NCBI RefSeq assembly: GCF_002224645.1
Contig: NZ_CP022121.1
Coordinates: 2,238,501-2,302,500 of the forward strand
Length of the DNA: 64,000 nt
Direction of reading: 5' to 3'
DNA from: Dehalobacterium formicoaceticum
Lineage (GTDB): Bacteria; Bacillota; Dehalobacteriia; Dehalobacteriales; Dehalobacteriaceae
The notes beneath the pieces were generated by a model. The model was not told the origin of the DNA. It did no database searches and was given only the letters and a program-made list of their open reading frames with translations. Each line of letters begins with the position of its first letter. Position 1 is the first letter of the stretch. Shown one piece after another: positions 44,734 through 53,356 of the stretch. Both the position numbers and the translations under genes were made by a program.

Positions 44734-45234
44734 ATGGCACAGCTGATTGTATACTTCTCCCGCGCAGGAAACAACTATGTTAATGGGGCGATTAAAAATC
44801 TTCCTGTTGGAAATACGGAGATTGCAGCAAAGATGATGCAGGAATTGACAGGCGGGGATCTGTTCAAAATAGAACCGCTAGTCAAATATTCAGCAGATTA
44901 TAATGAGTGTATTGCCGAGGCACAGGCTGACCTGAAGCGTGATGCACGACCTGAACTTGAAGCTTATCCTGATAGCCTGAATAATTATGACACCATCTAT
45001 CTTGGCTATCCCAATTATTGGGGGACTATACCTATGGCGGTATTTACCTTTCTCGAACATTTTGATTTTACCGGTAAGCGGATTAAACCCTTTTGCACTC
45101 ATGAGGGCAGTGGCATGGGAAAAAGCGAGAGCGATATTAAAAAACTCTGTAAGGGCGCTATTGTTGAGAAGGGGCTTGCAATTCATGGGGCAAAGGTAAA
45201 TGACGCCCAAGCTGCCATTAAAAAATGGATTTAA
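44734..45234 (+). CDS. Flavodoxin
   Basis: A 166-aa flavodoxin-4-type protein begins LIVYFSRAGNNYVNG and has GNTEIAAKMM, and a flavin loop in LGYPNYWGTIPMAV. It is a low-potential electron carrier. The ribosome site AAAGGAGG is strong. It is followed at 81 bp by an aldo/keto reductase gene, a pair often found under LysR control. Confidence 0.9.
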   Translation: MAQLIVYFSRAGNNYVNGAIKNLPVGNTEIAAKMMQELTGGDLFKIEPLVKYSADYNECIAEAQADLKRDARPELEAYPDSLNNYDTIYLGYPNYWGTIPMAVFTFLEHFDFTGKRIKPFCTHEGSGMGKSESDIKKLCKGAIVEKGLAIHGAKVNDAQAAIKKWI

Positions 45235-45315
45235 CATGATTTTTAAGGATGTAGAAAGATTTAACAAAGACATCACATTACAGGAAAATATCTAAATGGA
45301 AAGGTAGGATATCTT

Positions 45316-46161
45316 ATGGAATTTGTTACATTAAATAATGGCATTAAAATGCCGATTTTGGGCTATGGCGTATATCAGGTTGACCCGGCAGAATGTGAGC
45401 GCTGCGTACTGGATGCGATTGAGGTAGGTTACCGCTCCATTGACACGGCACAAGCTTACTACAACGAAGATGGTGTTGGTAATGCCATAAAAAAGAGCGG
45501 TGTTCCACGTGAGGAGTTATTTATCACCACCAAGGTCTGGATTAGCAACGCCGGATACGAAAAGGCGAAGACATCTATCGACGAATCTTTGCGTAAGCTG
45601 CAAACGGAGTACGTTGATCTGCTGCTTATCCACCAGCCGTTCAATGATTACTACGGAACCTATCGTGCTATGGAAGAAGCATATAAGGCTGGGAAAGCAA
45701 AAGCTATTGGTGTCAGCAACTTCTACCCCGACCGCTTTATTGATCTTTCCACATTTGTGAATGTGCAGCCTGCGGTCAATCAGGTGGAAACTCATGTATT
45801 CCAACAGCAGAAAGCGGCTCATGAAATTATGAGGAAATACGGCACCCAAATTATGTCATGGGGCCCGTTTGCTGAGGGCAAAAATGATTACTTCCAGAAC
45901 CAGACATTAAAAGAGATTGGTGAGAAACATGGCAAGACCGTGGCCCAGACTGCACTTCGTTTCTTGATTCAGAAGGGCGTTGTGGTTATTCCCAAATCCA
46001 CTCGCAAAGAGCGGATGGTGGAGAACTTCAATGTTTTTGACTTCATACTATCAGATGAAGATATGGCAGGGATTGAGAAACTTGATACTGGAGAAAGTTG
46101 CTTCTTCTCTCATTACGATCCGGAGACAGTTGAGTTTTTAGCTGGATTGGGTAAAAAATAG
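45316..46161 (+). CDS. Aldo/keto reductase
   Basis: The 281-aa TIM-barrel enzyme has the catalytic Asp/Tyr in SIDTAQAYYNEDGVGNAI, Lys in FITTKVW and His in LLIHQPFNDYYG, and the NADPH site IPKSTRKERMVEN. It reduces aldehydes such as 2,5-diketogluconate-like substrates or methylglyoxal. It lies in the putative LysR regulon with the flavodoxin gene. Confidence 0.93.
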   Translation: MEFVTLNNGIKMPILGYGVYQVDPAECERCVLDAIEVGYRSIDTAQAYYNEDGVGNAIKKSGVPREELFITTKVWISNAGYEKAKTSIDESLRKLQTEYVDLLLIHQPFNDYYGTYRAMEEAYKAGKAKAIGVSNFYPDRFIDLSTFVNVQPAVNQVETHVFQQQKAAHEIMRKYGTQIMSWGPFAEGKNDYFQNQTLKEIGEKHGKTVAQTALRFLIQKGVVVIPKSTRKERMVENFNVFDFILSDEDMAGIEKLDTGESCFFSHYDPETVEFLAGLGKK

Positions 46162-46267
46162 GAGAATCCAAGAAAAAAGAAAAGACGCTTTACATGACCC
46201 CAGTGGTTTCTGTAAAGAGTCCGTAATTCATCCTTTTATTCAATTTTTATTAAGTATAAATAAAATA

Positions 46268-46303
46268 GACAGCCGACCTTGGGATATCCAGGGCGGCTTT
46301 TTT
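46268..46303 (+). terminator. Terminator before hydrogenase operon
   Basis: An imperfect stem AGCCGACCTTGG / CCAGGGCGGCT with tight loop is followed by six T. Confidence 0.75.
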
Positions 46304-46411
46304 ATGTTTACCATCCTTTTTTCTTAAATATGCTAGTTTTTTTTGGAGTTTCTATAATTTTCATACCAATTTAAGCATATATATTTAATGGTGTAATTAA
46401 TTAAGAATGGT

Positions 46412-46438
46412 TTGATAACATTGATAACTTTGATAGGA
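46412..46438 (+). promoter_or_regulatory. Three 9-bp tandem repeats in hydrogenase leader
   Basis: TTGATAACA, TTGATAACT and TTGATAGGA follow each other without gaps, 11 bp before the first gene. Each contains TTGAT, the half site of Fnr-type regulators, but the direct 9-bp arrangement is not an Fnr palindrome. The last unit contains the AGGA ribosome site. Control role is speculative. Confidence 0.45.
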
Positions 46439-46449
46439 TTGTTTTTAAG

Positions 46450-46920
46450 ATGATAAAAGTAATTGGTATTGGAAACAGGCTGATGATGGATGATGGGATT
46501 GCTATCGCGGTACTAGAAAACATAAGAAATAAACTGGCATCAATAGGGGAATCAGTAGGAATTGAAGTCATAATTGCAGAAACCGATTTTCAGTTTTGCT
46601 TTCATCAATTAAGAGCAGATGACTTTGTTATTGTCGTGGATGCTTCATATTTAGGGGGAGGGGCGGGAAATGTTCATTCATGTGAGTTGCAAAAAGCAAT
46701 CACTGCCTATGGACAGACCAACTCTCAGCATGATATGAGCGTCTTTGATTTGATGAGATTGTACTCTAAGCCTGTGAAAGGCTGCTTTATTGGCATTGAA
46801 ATAGCAGAAGCCGGATTTGGCTGTGAGCTAAGTGATGCACTAAAGGACAAATTCAATGATATTTGTCTTGATGTTGAACGTATTATTTTTGAAATTGTCA
46901 AGGAAATGGAGGGAGGTTAA
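46450..46920 (+). CDS. Hydrogenase maturation protease
   Basis: The 156-aa protein has the HyaD/HybD fold marks GIGNRLMMDDGIAIAVLENI and a metal-binding Asp in VDASYLGGG. It removes the C-terminal peptide of the large subunit after nickel insertion. The large subunit at the operon's end still encodes such a tail (about 15 residues after its last CxxC-H motif). It is the first gene of the operon, and the next gene starts right after its stop. Confidence 0.9.
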   Translation: MIKVIGIGNRLMMDDGIAIAVLENIRNKLASIGESVGIEVIIAETDFQFCFHQLRADDFVIVVDASYLGGGAGNVHSCELQKAITAYGQTNSQHDMSVFDLMRLYSKPVKGCFIGIEIAEAGFGCELSDALKDKFNDICLDVERIIFEIVKEMEGG

Positions 46921-46921
46921 A

Positions 46922-47191
46922 ATGCACGATACTTTTTTAAATGAGAGAATATTTGAGACACTGCTGAAGCTTTGCCGGGAAAACAAGATCTTAAAACTAA
47001 ATAAAGTACATATTGCTGTGCATACCGATAGTCATATCAGTGAAAACAGCCTGCGTGAACATTTTTGTGAGGGAAATAGTGAGGGTAGTGATCTGCTGGG
47101 TGCATGGACAGAAATTATTATTGAAAAGCAGGATGTGGGCAAACTCAATGCCGTTATTAAGAGCATTGAAGGTGAGTCGACCGATGTATGA
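46922..47191 (+). CDS. Short HypA-like nickel chaperone domain, lacking the zinc domain
   Basis: An ATG after GGAGGGAGG starts MHDTFLNERIFETLLKLC, which fits the HypA N-terminus with its nickel-binding His at position 2. The protein is only 89 aa and ends where the Cys-rich zinc domain of HypA should begin; it has two isolated Cys. No HypB gene lies nearby. It may be a minimal HypA or a relative with another role. It overlaps the hypF start by 8 bp. Confidence 0.65.
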   Translation: MHDTFLNERIFETLLKLCRENKILKLNKVHIAVHTDSHISENSLREHFCEGNSEGSDLLGAWTEIIIEKQDVGKLNAVIKSIEGESTDV

Positions 47192-49622
47192 ACCGAAGAA
47201 TGAACCAATGAATGAACCGATGTATGATTTGGCAAGTTACACTGTTTATATCACCGGTATTGTTCAGGGAGTGGGCATGAGACCATATATTTTTAAAACA
47301 GCAGAACATTTGGGCCTGAGAGGATGGGTAAGCAATCAGGGCTCAGGGGTAGTGATGGAGATTGCCGGTCGCAGAATAAGCATTCGGGAATTCCTTAAGG
47401 CCTTGTCGGAGAACCCTCCTGCCGGTGCAAAAATTAACAGGATCAAAATTAAACCCCAATGTTATGGGGAATATCCTAATTTCTCAATTATCACCAGTTC
47501 TTCAGATTCTTCAGACAATCAACTTCCAGGATTTATCCCTCCTGATACGGCAATTTGTGATCAATGTATCAAAGAAATCAGTGATCAGACAAATCGCAGG
47601 TATCTGTACCCTTTCACCAACTGCACCACCTGTGGTCCCAGATACTCCATCATAAAAACATTACCCTATGACCGGGTCAACACCTCCATGGCGGCTTTCG
47701 AAATGTGCCCTGCATGCAGGAGTGAATACGAAAGTCCGGATAACAGAAGATTTCATGCCCAATCAAACTGCTGCCCTGATTGCGGGCCAAAGCTGACTCT
47801 GATGGACAGTAAAGGCAAGCAACTGGATAGTGGCAGTATTCATCCTGTTGCTGCTGCCGTACAATTGCTTCGTGATGGGAGATTGATTGGGATCAAGGGG
47901 CTTGGCGGGTATCACATTGCCTGCAATGCCCAGGACGAAAAAGCCATAGATCTGCTGCGTAAAAGGAAAAGAAGACCGGAGAAACCACTAGCCGTAATGC
48001 CCGCAAGTCTGGAAGCTGCTAGGTTAATCTGTCGGGTAACCGATAAAGAAGAAGAAACACTGACCAGCATTCAAAGACCCATTGTACTCCTTAAAAAGAG
48101 ATTCCCGGAAATCCTGCCTAAGAATATTGCTCCCGGGATTAACCGTCTGGGAGTGATGCTCCCCTATACCCCTCTGCATCATCTCCTTTTTCAAGAAGAT
48201 CTTCCATACCTTATTATGACCAGCGGCAATGTCAGCGGGATGCCGATATGCTACCAGGATGGGGCGGCACTAGCAGAACTTAGAGATATCGTAGATTTTT
48301 TCCTGATCCATGATCGGGAAATTCTTACCCCGATCGATGATTCCGTAGTGTGGATTATTGATGAGGAGGTAATGGTCAGCAGAAGTGCCAGAGGTTATGC
48401 CCCTTCTGCCTTACAGATTAACTCAGACTCAGAATGCGAAATTATGGCAATGGGTGCGGAACAAAAATCATCACTATGTCTGTTGCATCTAGGTTTTGCC
48501 CATGCCACCCAGTATCTAGGCAACCTGGATGACATGAATTCATATCAAGAATATCTTCAGGTCATGAAAAACATGCAGGTATTGCTTGGAGCAGAACCCC
48601 AATTTATTGCCCATGACTTACATCCTGGATATCTTTCCACCCAGTGGGCGATGAAGCAGTCTGCCGCAAAAATCCCGATCCAGCATCATCATGCCCATAT
48701 GGCCGCTTGCATGGCGGAAAACAGCCTGACAGAGGATGCCATCGGAATTATCTATGACGGAACAGGATTAGGCACAGATGGAGCGATCTGGGGCGGGGAA
48801 TTTCTGGTTGGTTCCATTGGTTCAAAGGGTTCAAAAGGCAAGTTCGCGCGGGTGGGGCACTGGAAGTACGTAACGTTGCAGGGTGGGGATAGTGCTGTTA
48901 AAGAACCTTGGAAATCAGCTGCTTCCTATTTATATGCTATGGGCGTTGAGAGCAAGGAATATCTTGCCAGTGTTTCAAGTTTAAAAGTCAAAATGATAGA
49001 AAGCGCAATCAGTAATAATATTAACTGTTTCCAATCGTCAAGTATGGGTAGGTTGTTTGACTGTGCAGCGGCCCTGGTCATGGGAAAAACCCATATTACT
49101 TATGACGCTCAGGCCGCGATAGAATTGGAAAATGCCATAGCAGCGGAGGTAACAGATTTAACAGATTTTTATCCCTATTTCATCGATGAAAAAATTGATG
49201 AAGAAATCGATGAAAAAACAGATAAAAAAGAAGAGAAGTTAGAAATCGGATATAAGGAAATATTATCAGGTATTTTGAGTGACATAAAGGGGGGCAAGGA
49301 GGGCAAGGAGGGCAAGACACCTGGATATATCTCAGCTAAATTCCATAATACAGTTTGTGCAGCTACCATAGACTGTGTCTGTAAAATAAGAAAAAAACGG
49401 GGTATCAACAATGTCGTTTTAAGCGGCGGGGTGTTTGAAAACACCTATCTGTTAAGAAACCTGAAGGTAGGACTAAAGGAGCGGGGCTTTAGAACTTATT
49501 ACCATAGGAAGATCCCCACTAATGACGGGGGGATTGCCTTGGGGCAAGCAGTAGCTGCAGCTCACATGATAAAGGAGGGAAACTATGTGCCTGGCGGTTC
49601 CAGCAAGAATTGTCAAGATTGA
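47184..49622 (+). CDS. hypF: Carbamoyltransferase HypF
   Basis: The 812-aa protein has an acylphosphatase domain (ITGIVQGVGMRPYIF), two zinc fingers (CDQCIKE...NCTTCG and CPACRSE...NCCPDCG), a YrdC-like domain (GLGGYHIACNA, KRRPEKPLAVM) and a Kae1-like domain with HHHAHMAACMAEN. It makes the thiocarboxamide on HypE that becomes the cyanide ligands of the [NiFe] site. I start it at the ATG overlapping the HypA-like stop. Low-complexity inserts (GSKGSKGK; DEKIDEEIDEKTDKKEEK; GGKEGKEGK) come from tandem repeats and are unusual for HypF. Confidence 0.95.
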   Translation: MYEPKNEPMNEPMYDLASYTVYITGIVQGVGMRPYIFKTAEHLGLRGWVSNQGSGVVMEIAGRRISIREFLKALSENPPAGAKINRIKIKPQCYGEYPNFSIITSSSDSSDNQLPGFIPPDTAICDQCIKEISDQTNRRYLYPFTNCTTCGPRYSIIKTLPYDRVNTSMAAFEMCPACRSEYESPDNRRFHAQSNCCPDCGPKLTLMDSKGKQLDSGSIHPVAAAVQLLRDGRLIGIKGLGGYHIACNAQDEKAIDLLRKRKRRPEKPLAVMPASLEAARLICRVTDKEEETLTSIQRPIVLLKKRFPEILPKNIAPGINRLGVMLPYTPLHHLLFQEDLPYLIMTSGNVSGMPICYQDGAALAELRDIVDFFLIHDREILTPIDDSVVWIIDEEVMVSRSARGYAPSALQINSDSECEIMAMGAEQKSSLCLLHLGFAHATQYLGNLDDMNSYQEYLQVMKNMQVLLGAEPQFIAHDLHPGYLSTQWAMKQSAAKIPIQHHHAHMAACMAENSLTEDAIGIIYDGTGLGTDGAIWGGEFLVGSIGSKGSKGKFARVGHWKYVTLQGGDSAVKEPWKSAASYLYAMGVESKEYLASVSSLKVKMIESAISNNINCFQSSSMGRLFDCAAALVMGKTHITYDAQAAIELENAIAAEVTDLTDFYPYFIDEKIDEEIDEKTDKKEEKLEIGYKEILSGILSDIKGGKEGKEGKTPGYISAKFHNTVCAATIDCVCKIRKKRGINNVVLSGGVFENTYLLRNLKVGLKERGFRTYYHRKIPTNDGGIALGQAVAAAHMIKEGNYVPGGSSKNCQD

Positions 49623-49836
49623 TGAAAGGCACGCCTGGGCGGAAACAAAGGGGGTGGGGCAAAGAATAAATATTCAGTTGATTGATGCTCCTATCCCTGG
49701 CGACTACATCTTGGTTCATGCAGGCTTTGCCATTGAAAAAATAGACGTGGAATATTTTCGCTTTTTAAATGAGACGCTTGATGAAATGCTGGAGGGGACA
49801 GGAAATGATACAGGAAATGATACAGGAAATGAATGA
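49585..49836 (+). CDS. hypC: Hydrogenase assembly chaperone HypC
   Basis: The 83-aa protein starts MCLAVPARIV with the essential Cys2, and continues with GDYILVHAGFAIEKID, all HypC hallmarks. It carries the Fe(CN)2CO unit with HypD to the large subunit. It overlaps hypF by 38 bp. The tail GNDTGNDTGNE is encoded by a 12-bp repeat that also encodes the start of hypD in another frame. Confidence 0.95.
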   Translation: MCLAVPARIVKIDERHAWAETKGVGQRINIQLIDAPIPGDYILVHAGFAIEKIDVEYFRFLNETLDEMLEGTGNDTGNDTGNE

Positions 49837-50932
49837 TCAGAGCATTATAGAGCCCATCATCGAGCGCTTAAACCGGGTTTTTGAAGATATATCTGGTTTA
49901 TCTGGTCAGAGTATGCGTATTATGGAGGTTTGCGGAACCCATACTCGCGCCATTGCAAAATCCGGAATCAGGTATTTGCTGCCCCAAGAAATACTTCTTT
50001 TGTCCGGACCCGGCTGTCCGGTTTGCGTTACCCCTGAATATTATATCGATATCATGATCTCAATAGCAGATAGGGAAGACGTGATTCTGGTAACCTTTGG
50101 CGATATGATGAAGGTGCAAGGAACATGCTTTAGCCTGTCAGATAAAAAAGCGCAAGGTGCCCAAATAACTGTGGTCTATTCACCTGAAGATGCATTAAAT
50201 ATTGCAGCACATCATAGAGATAAGTTAGTCGTATTTGTCGCCGTGGGATTTGAAACCACAGCACCCCTGATTGGGGTGACCGTGAAGCAGGCAAAGGCGG
50301 GAGGCCTTGATAATCTCTTCTTTCTGACCGCCTTAAAACGCATGGAACCAGTTATCCGGTTTATTTTGCAGGATGAGAGAAATAAAATCAATGCTATGAT
50401 TTGTCCCGGTCATGTGGCATCAATTACAGGAGCAGAACATTTCAGATTTATCACTGAGGAATTTGGTATTCCGGCGGTAGTATGCGGTTTTGAAAGTCAG
50501 GATATCGCAGCAGGGATATGTCGGCTCCTTGAACAGCTTACGGGAAAAAGGGATAAGAAGTTTGTGAATTTGTATCAGCGGTGTGTTACCCCTAATGGTA
50601 ATCCCATCGCTCAACAAATGATTAATGAAGTATTTGATATAGCGGACGGAGAATGGAGAGGGATTGGCACCATCAGGAATTCAGCCTTGGTGTTGAATGA
50701 TCAGTATCGGTATCTGGACGCGGTTAAAAGGTTTGAGATTAAGAACGAGCAATACTCAAGTCCTCTAAACTGCCTGTGCAGCGAAATCCTGCTTGGCCTA
50801 AAACTGCCCAAGGAATGCCGTCTTTTTGGGTCAATCTGTACACCGGAACATCCTTCGGGCCCATGTATGGTATCCTCAGAAGGAGCCTGTGCAGCTCACT
50901 TCAAGTTTGGGGGGGATGGGAAAAATGGCTGA
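49805..50932 (+). CDS. hypD: Hydrogenase formation protein HypD
   Basis: The 375-aa protein has MEVCGTHTRAI, GPGCPVCVTP, GDMMKVQG, FVAVGFETTAP and CPGHVASITG, all HypD motifs including the Cys residues for cyanide transfer and those of the [4Fe-4S] cluster. I use the ATG after GGAGGGG, which lies 32 bp inside hypC. Its first residues MIQEMIQEMND come from the shared 12-bp repeat. Confidence 0.95.
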   Translation: MIQEMIQEMNDQSIIEPIIERLNRVFEDISGLSGQSMRIMEVCGTHTRAIAKSGIRYLLPQEILLLSGPGCPVCVTPEYYIDIMISIADREDVILVTFGDMMKVQGTCFSLSDKKAQGAQITVVYSPEDALNIAAHHRDKLVVFVAVGFETTAPLIGVTVKQAKAGGLDNLFFLTALKRMEPVIRFILQDERNKINAMICPGHVASITGAEHFRFITEEFGIPAVVCGFESQDIAAGICRLLEQLTGKRDKKFVNLYQRCVTPNGNPIAQQMINEVFDIADGEWRGIGTIRNSALVLNDQYRYLDAVKRFEIKNEQYSSPLNCLCSEILLGLKLPKECRLFGSICTPEHPSGPCMVSSEGACAAHFKFGGDGKNG

Positions 50933-51950
50933 AAAATTGGATATAAATATTGATGAAAAAATCAATCTTGCTCATGGAGATGGTGGCGTCGATACCCAGG
51001 GCTTAATCAGAAATCTATTTTATCAATATTTTGATGAACCCCTTTCAAATAGCATGCCGGATTCCTTCGTCTTTGAAGCCGGGCAGCATAAACTCGCCTT
51101 TACTACGGACAGTTTTGTGGTTAAGCCCTTGTTTTTCAGGGGAGGAAACATCGGAAAACTGGCCGTATGCGGAACCATTAACGATCTGGCAACAGCTGGG
51201 GCTAGACCATTATTTTTAAGTGCCGGCTTTATCATCGAAGAAGGCTTCAGTATGGAAAAGCTGCACCTAATCGCAAAATCAATGAGTGATATTTGTCAGG
51301 AGACTGGTGCGAAAATAGTAACCGGGGATACCAAGGTAGTAGAAAGAGGAAATGTGGATGGTCTTTTTATCAACACTTCGGGAATAGGGATCGTGTCAGA
51401 TAATTATCATCCCCAGCAGGCAGAACCGGGAGATGAGATTATTATCACCGGTGGGATAGGAGAGCACGGAACATCCATACTTTTAGCCAGATATGATCTG
51501 GGTATGGAAACAAAGCTAACAAGTGACTGTGCACCGATGTCTTTTCTGATCAATGGGTTGGGTGAGCATCTTAAACATGTAAAACTAATGAAAGACCCTA
51601 CCCGGGGTGGAATCGCAACTTCATTAAATGAAATAGCGGCAGAACAGGCATTGGAAGTAGAACTTAATGAAAAGGCAATTCCGGTAAAAAGTGAAGTAGA
51701 TGCCATTGGTGATATTCTGGGCATTGATCCTTTATATCTTGCCTCTGAAGGAAGGATGCTGATTGTGGCTGAAAAAGGCTGGGGAGAGAAAATGCTGCAC
51801 CAGATAAAAGCACTTGACTACTGTGGGGAAGCTCAGATCATCGGGCGGTTTACTTCAGGACATCAGGGGATGGTATCTATGAAAACATTGATCGGAGGTA
51901 AACGGATCGTCCCCATACTTGAAGGTCAGATGCTGCCCAGGATATGTTAA
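50925..51950 (+). CDS. hypE: Hydrogenase expression/formation protein HypE
   Basis: The 341-aa PurM-like ATPase has AHGDGGVDTQGLI, FTTDSFVV, GTINDLATAGARP and DPTRGGIAT, and ends PRIC, where the C-terminal Cys receives the carbamoyl group from HypF and is dehydrated to thiocyanate. The start overlaps hypD by 8 bp. A nearby in-frame ATG at 50916 is also possible. Confidence 0.95.
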   Translation: MAEKLDINIDEKINLAHGDGGVDTQGLIRNLFYQYFDEPLSNSMPDSFVFEAGQHKLAFTTDSFVVKPLFFRGGNIGKLAVCGTINDLATAGARPLFLSAGFIIEEGFSMEKLHLIAKSMSDICQETGAKIVTGDTKVVERGNVDGLFINTSGIGIVSDNYHPQQAEPGDEIIITGGIGEHGTSILLARYDLGMETKLTSDCAPMSFLINGLGEHLKHVKLMKDPTRGGIATSLNEIAAEQALEVELNEKAIPVKSEVDAIGDILGIDPLYLASEGRMLIVAEKGWGEKMLHQIKALDYCGEAQIIGRFTSGHQGMVSMKTLIGGKRIVPILEGQMLPRIC

Positions 51951-51981
51951 GAAATCTGTTTATTGCCGGGGAGGGGAAAAC

Positions 51982-52422
51982 ATGAGGGAGGGAGATTTTT
52001 TGGGCCAAAACCTGGATCGTATTATTGGGGAAATTTACTATGATATCACCTTATTATATGCAGCTCCCTGTGTTTATTCTAGAAATCTGATCCTGGATCA
52101 TTTAAGAGATAGAATTCTCAAGCTTGAAGCTGTTATAAAAGCCACTCCTGAAGCAGAGCCACCTACGCCACTAATACCAACATCAGCAGGAAATCAATCA
52201 ACATTTACATTGCCAGAGTTATCCCAGTATGATGGGAAGGATGGCAACCCCGCATATATTGGGGTAAACGGTATTGTTTATGATGTTACGAACAATGCAA
52301 CTTGGGCAGCTGCAACCCACTTTGGCTTGACGGCGGGCAATGACCTGACCAATGAATTTGCAACCTGCCATGGAGGTCAGCCGATATTAAGTAAGTTAAA
52401 AGTAGTTGGAAAGTTGGTGTGA
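51982..52422 (+). CDS. Cytochrome b5-like heme-binding protein
   Basis: The 146-aa protein has a helical N-terminal region with two Cys-poor helices and a Pro/Thr linker. The C-terminal 70 residues (LPELSQYDGKDGNPAYIGVNG, VYDVTNN, ATHFGLTAGNDLTNEF) match a cytochrome b5-like heme/steroid-binding fold. The canonical HPGG is changed, with CHGGQPI later in the sequence. It sits directly before the hydrogenase structural genes and has no membrane helix, so it may be a soluble electron partner of the hydrogenase. The ATG follows GGGAGGGG. Confidence 0.82.
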   Translation: MREGDFLGQNLDRIIGEIYYDITLLYAAPCVYSRNLILDHLRDRILKLEAVIKATPEAEPPTPLIPTSAGNQSTFTLPELSQYDGKDGNPAYIGVNGIVYDVTNNATWAAATHFGLTAGNDLTNEFATCHGGQPILSKLKVVGKLV

Positions 52423-52423
52423 A

Positions 52424-53356
52424 ATGAGTAAGAGAAGCATTACCTGCCCTGAATATCAAGAAAGGCTCAACACGGCCGCAACACTTGTGGATACTGTTAA
52501 GACACAAATCAGACAGGGTGCTATAAAGAAAAAGAATTTTGTGTGGCTGGAGCTGACGGGGTGTTCCGGAAATATCATCTCCCTTCTGGACGGGTCAAAT
52601 CCTGATTTCAAGTACTTAATCTCACAGATGACTTATTTTATCTTTAATAACAGTCTTTCAGCCAGTGAAGGGCAGAATGCCATGGAGCAGTTATTTGGTG
52701 TGCTGGGAAGTGACTTTATTTTTGCGGTTGAAGGTGCGGTGGCGACGAAGAATAACGGCCTGTATAACATCATCGGCCGCCTGAATGGAAAAGCGGTAAC
52801 TGCCCTTGATGCTGTTCAGATCCTTGGTGCTGAGGCATCATATGTTATTGCCATCGGCGCCTGTGCCACCCATGGAGGTGTTTCAGCAGCAAGGCCGAAT
52901 CCGGCTGAGTGTGTCGGTGTTCAGAGTGTATTAAATCGAAAGGTGATCAAGCTGACGGGATGCCCCTGTCATCCGGACTGGTTTATGGGGACATTAGCCC
53001 ATATCTTGCTCTATGGAGAACCGGAGCTGGACAGCAGGGATAGACCTCTTTTGTTTTACAGCACCTTGATTCATGACAGGTGCCCCCGTCGGTCATATTT
53101 TGATCAGGGCATCTTTGCGGAAAAGCTGGGGGATAAAACCTGTATGTTCAAATTGGGCTGCCGCGGACCGGTAACACGCACAGACTGTCCGATCAGGCAG
53201 TGGAATGAGTATGTGAACTGGCCGGTTGAGGATGACACTCCTTGCATTGGTTGTGCGCAATTTGGCTTCCCTGATGCCATGGAGCCTTTTATTAGCTATA
53301 ATACCACAAGAAATTCCACAAGAGAGGTTAATGATGACCAAGAAAATCGTGATTAA
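52424..53356 (+). CDS. [NiFe] hydrogenase small subunit (soluble, no Tat signal)
   Basis: The 310-aa protein carries iron-sulfur cluster ligands: GACATHGG and GCPCHPDW (proximal), HDRCPRRS with later Cys (distal) and DCPIRQWN plus PCIGCAQFGFPD (medial). At the first proximal motif, WLELTGCSGNIISLL aligns without gap to the usual WLELxxCTGCS-type motif, so Asn50 stands where the second Cys is expected; the extra Cys in GCPCHP may compensate. There is no signal peptide or anchor helix, which puts the enzyme in the cytoplasm. It starts right after the b5-like gene and overlaps the large-subunit gene by 23 bp. Confidence 0.92.
   Translation: MSKRSITCPEYQERLNTAATLVDTVKTQIRQGAIKKKNFVWLELTGCSGNIISLLDGSNPDFKYLISQMTYFIFNNSLSASEGQNAMEQLFGVLGSDFIFAVEGAVATKNNGLYNIIGRLNGKAVTALDAVQILGAEASYVIAIGACATHGGVSAARPNPAECVGVQSVLNRKVIKLTGCPCHPDWFMGTLAHILLYGEPELDSRDRPLLFYSTLIHDRCPRRSYFDQGIFAEKLGDKTCMFKLGCRGPVTRTDCPIRQWNEYVNWPVEDDTPCIGCAQFGFPDAMEPFISYNTTRNSTREVNDDQENRD

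Noticed and set aside
47013-47183. Longer HypF start with 57 extra residues
   Set aside because: The extra part is the HypA-like gene read in another frame; the acylphosphatase domain begins shortly after the ATG at 47184.
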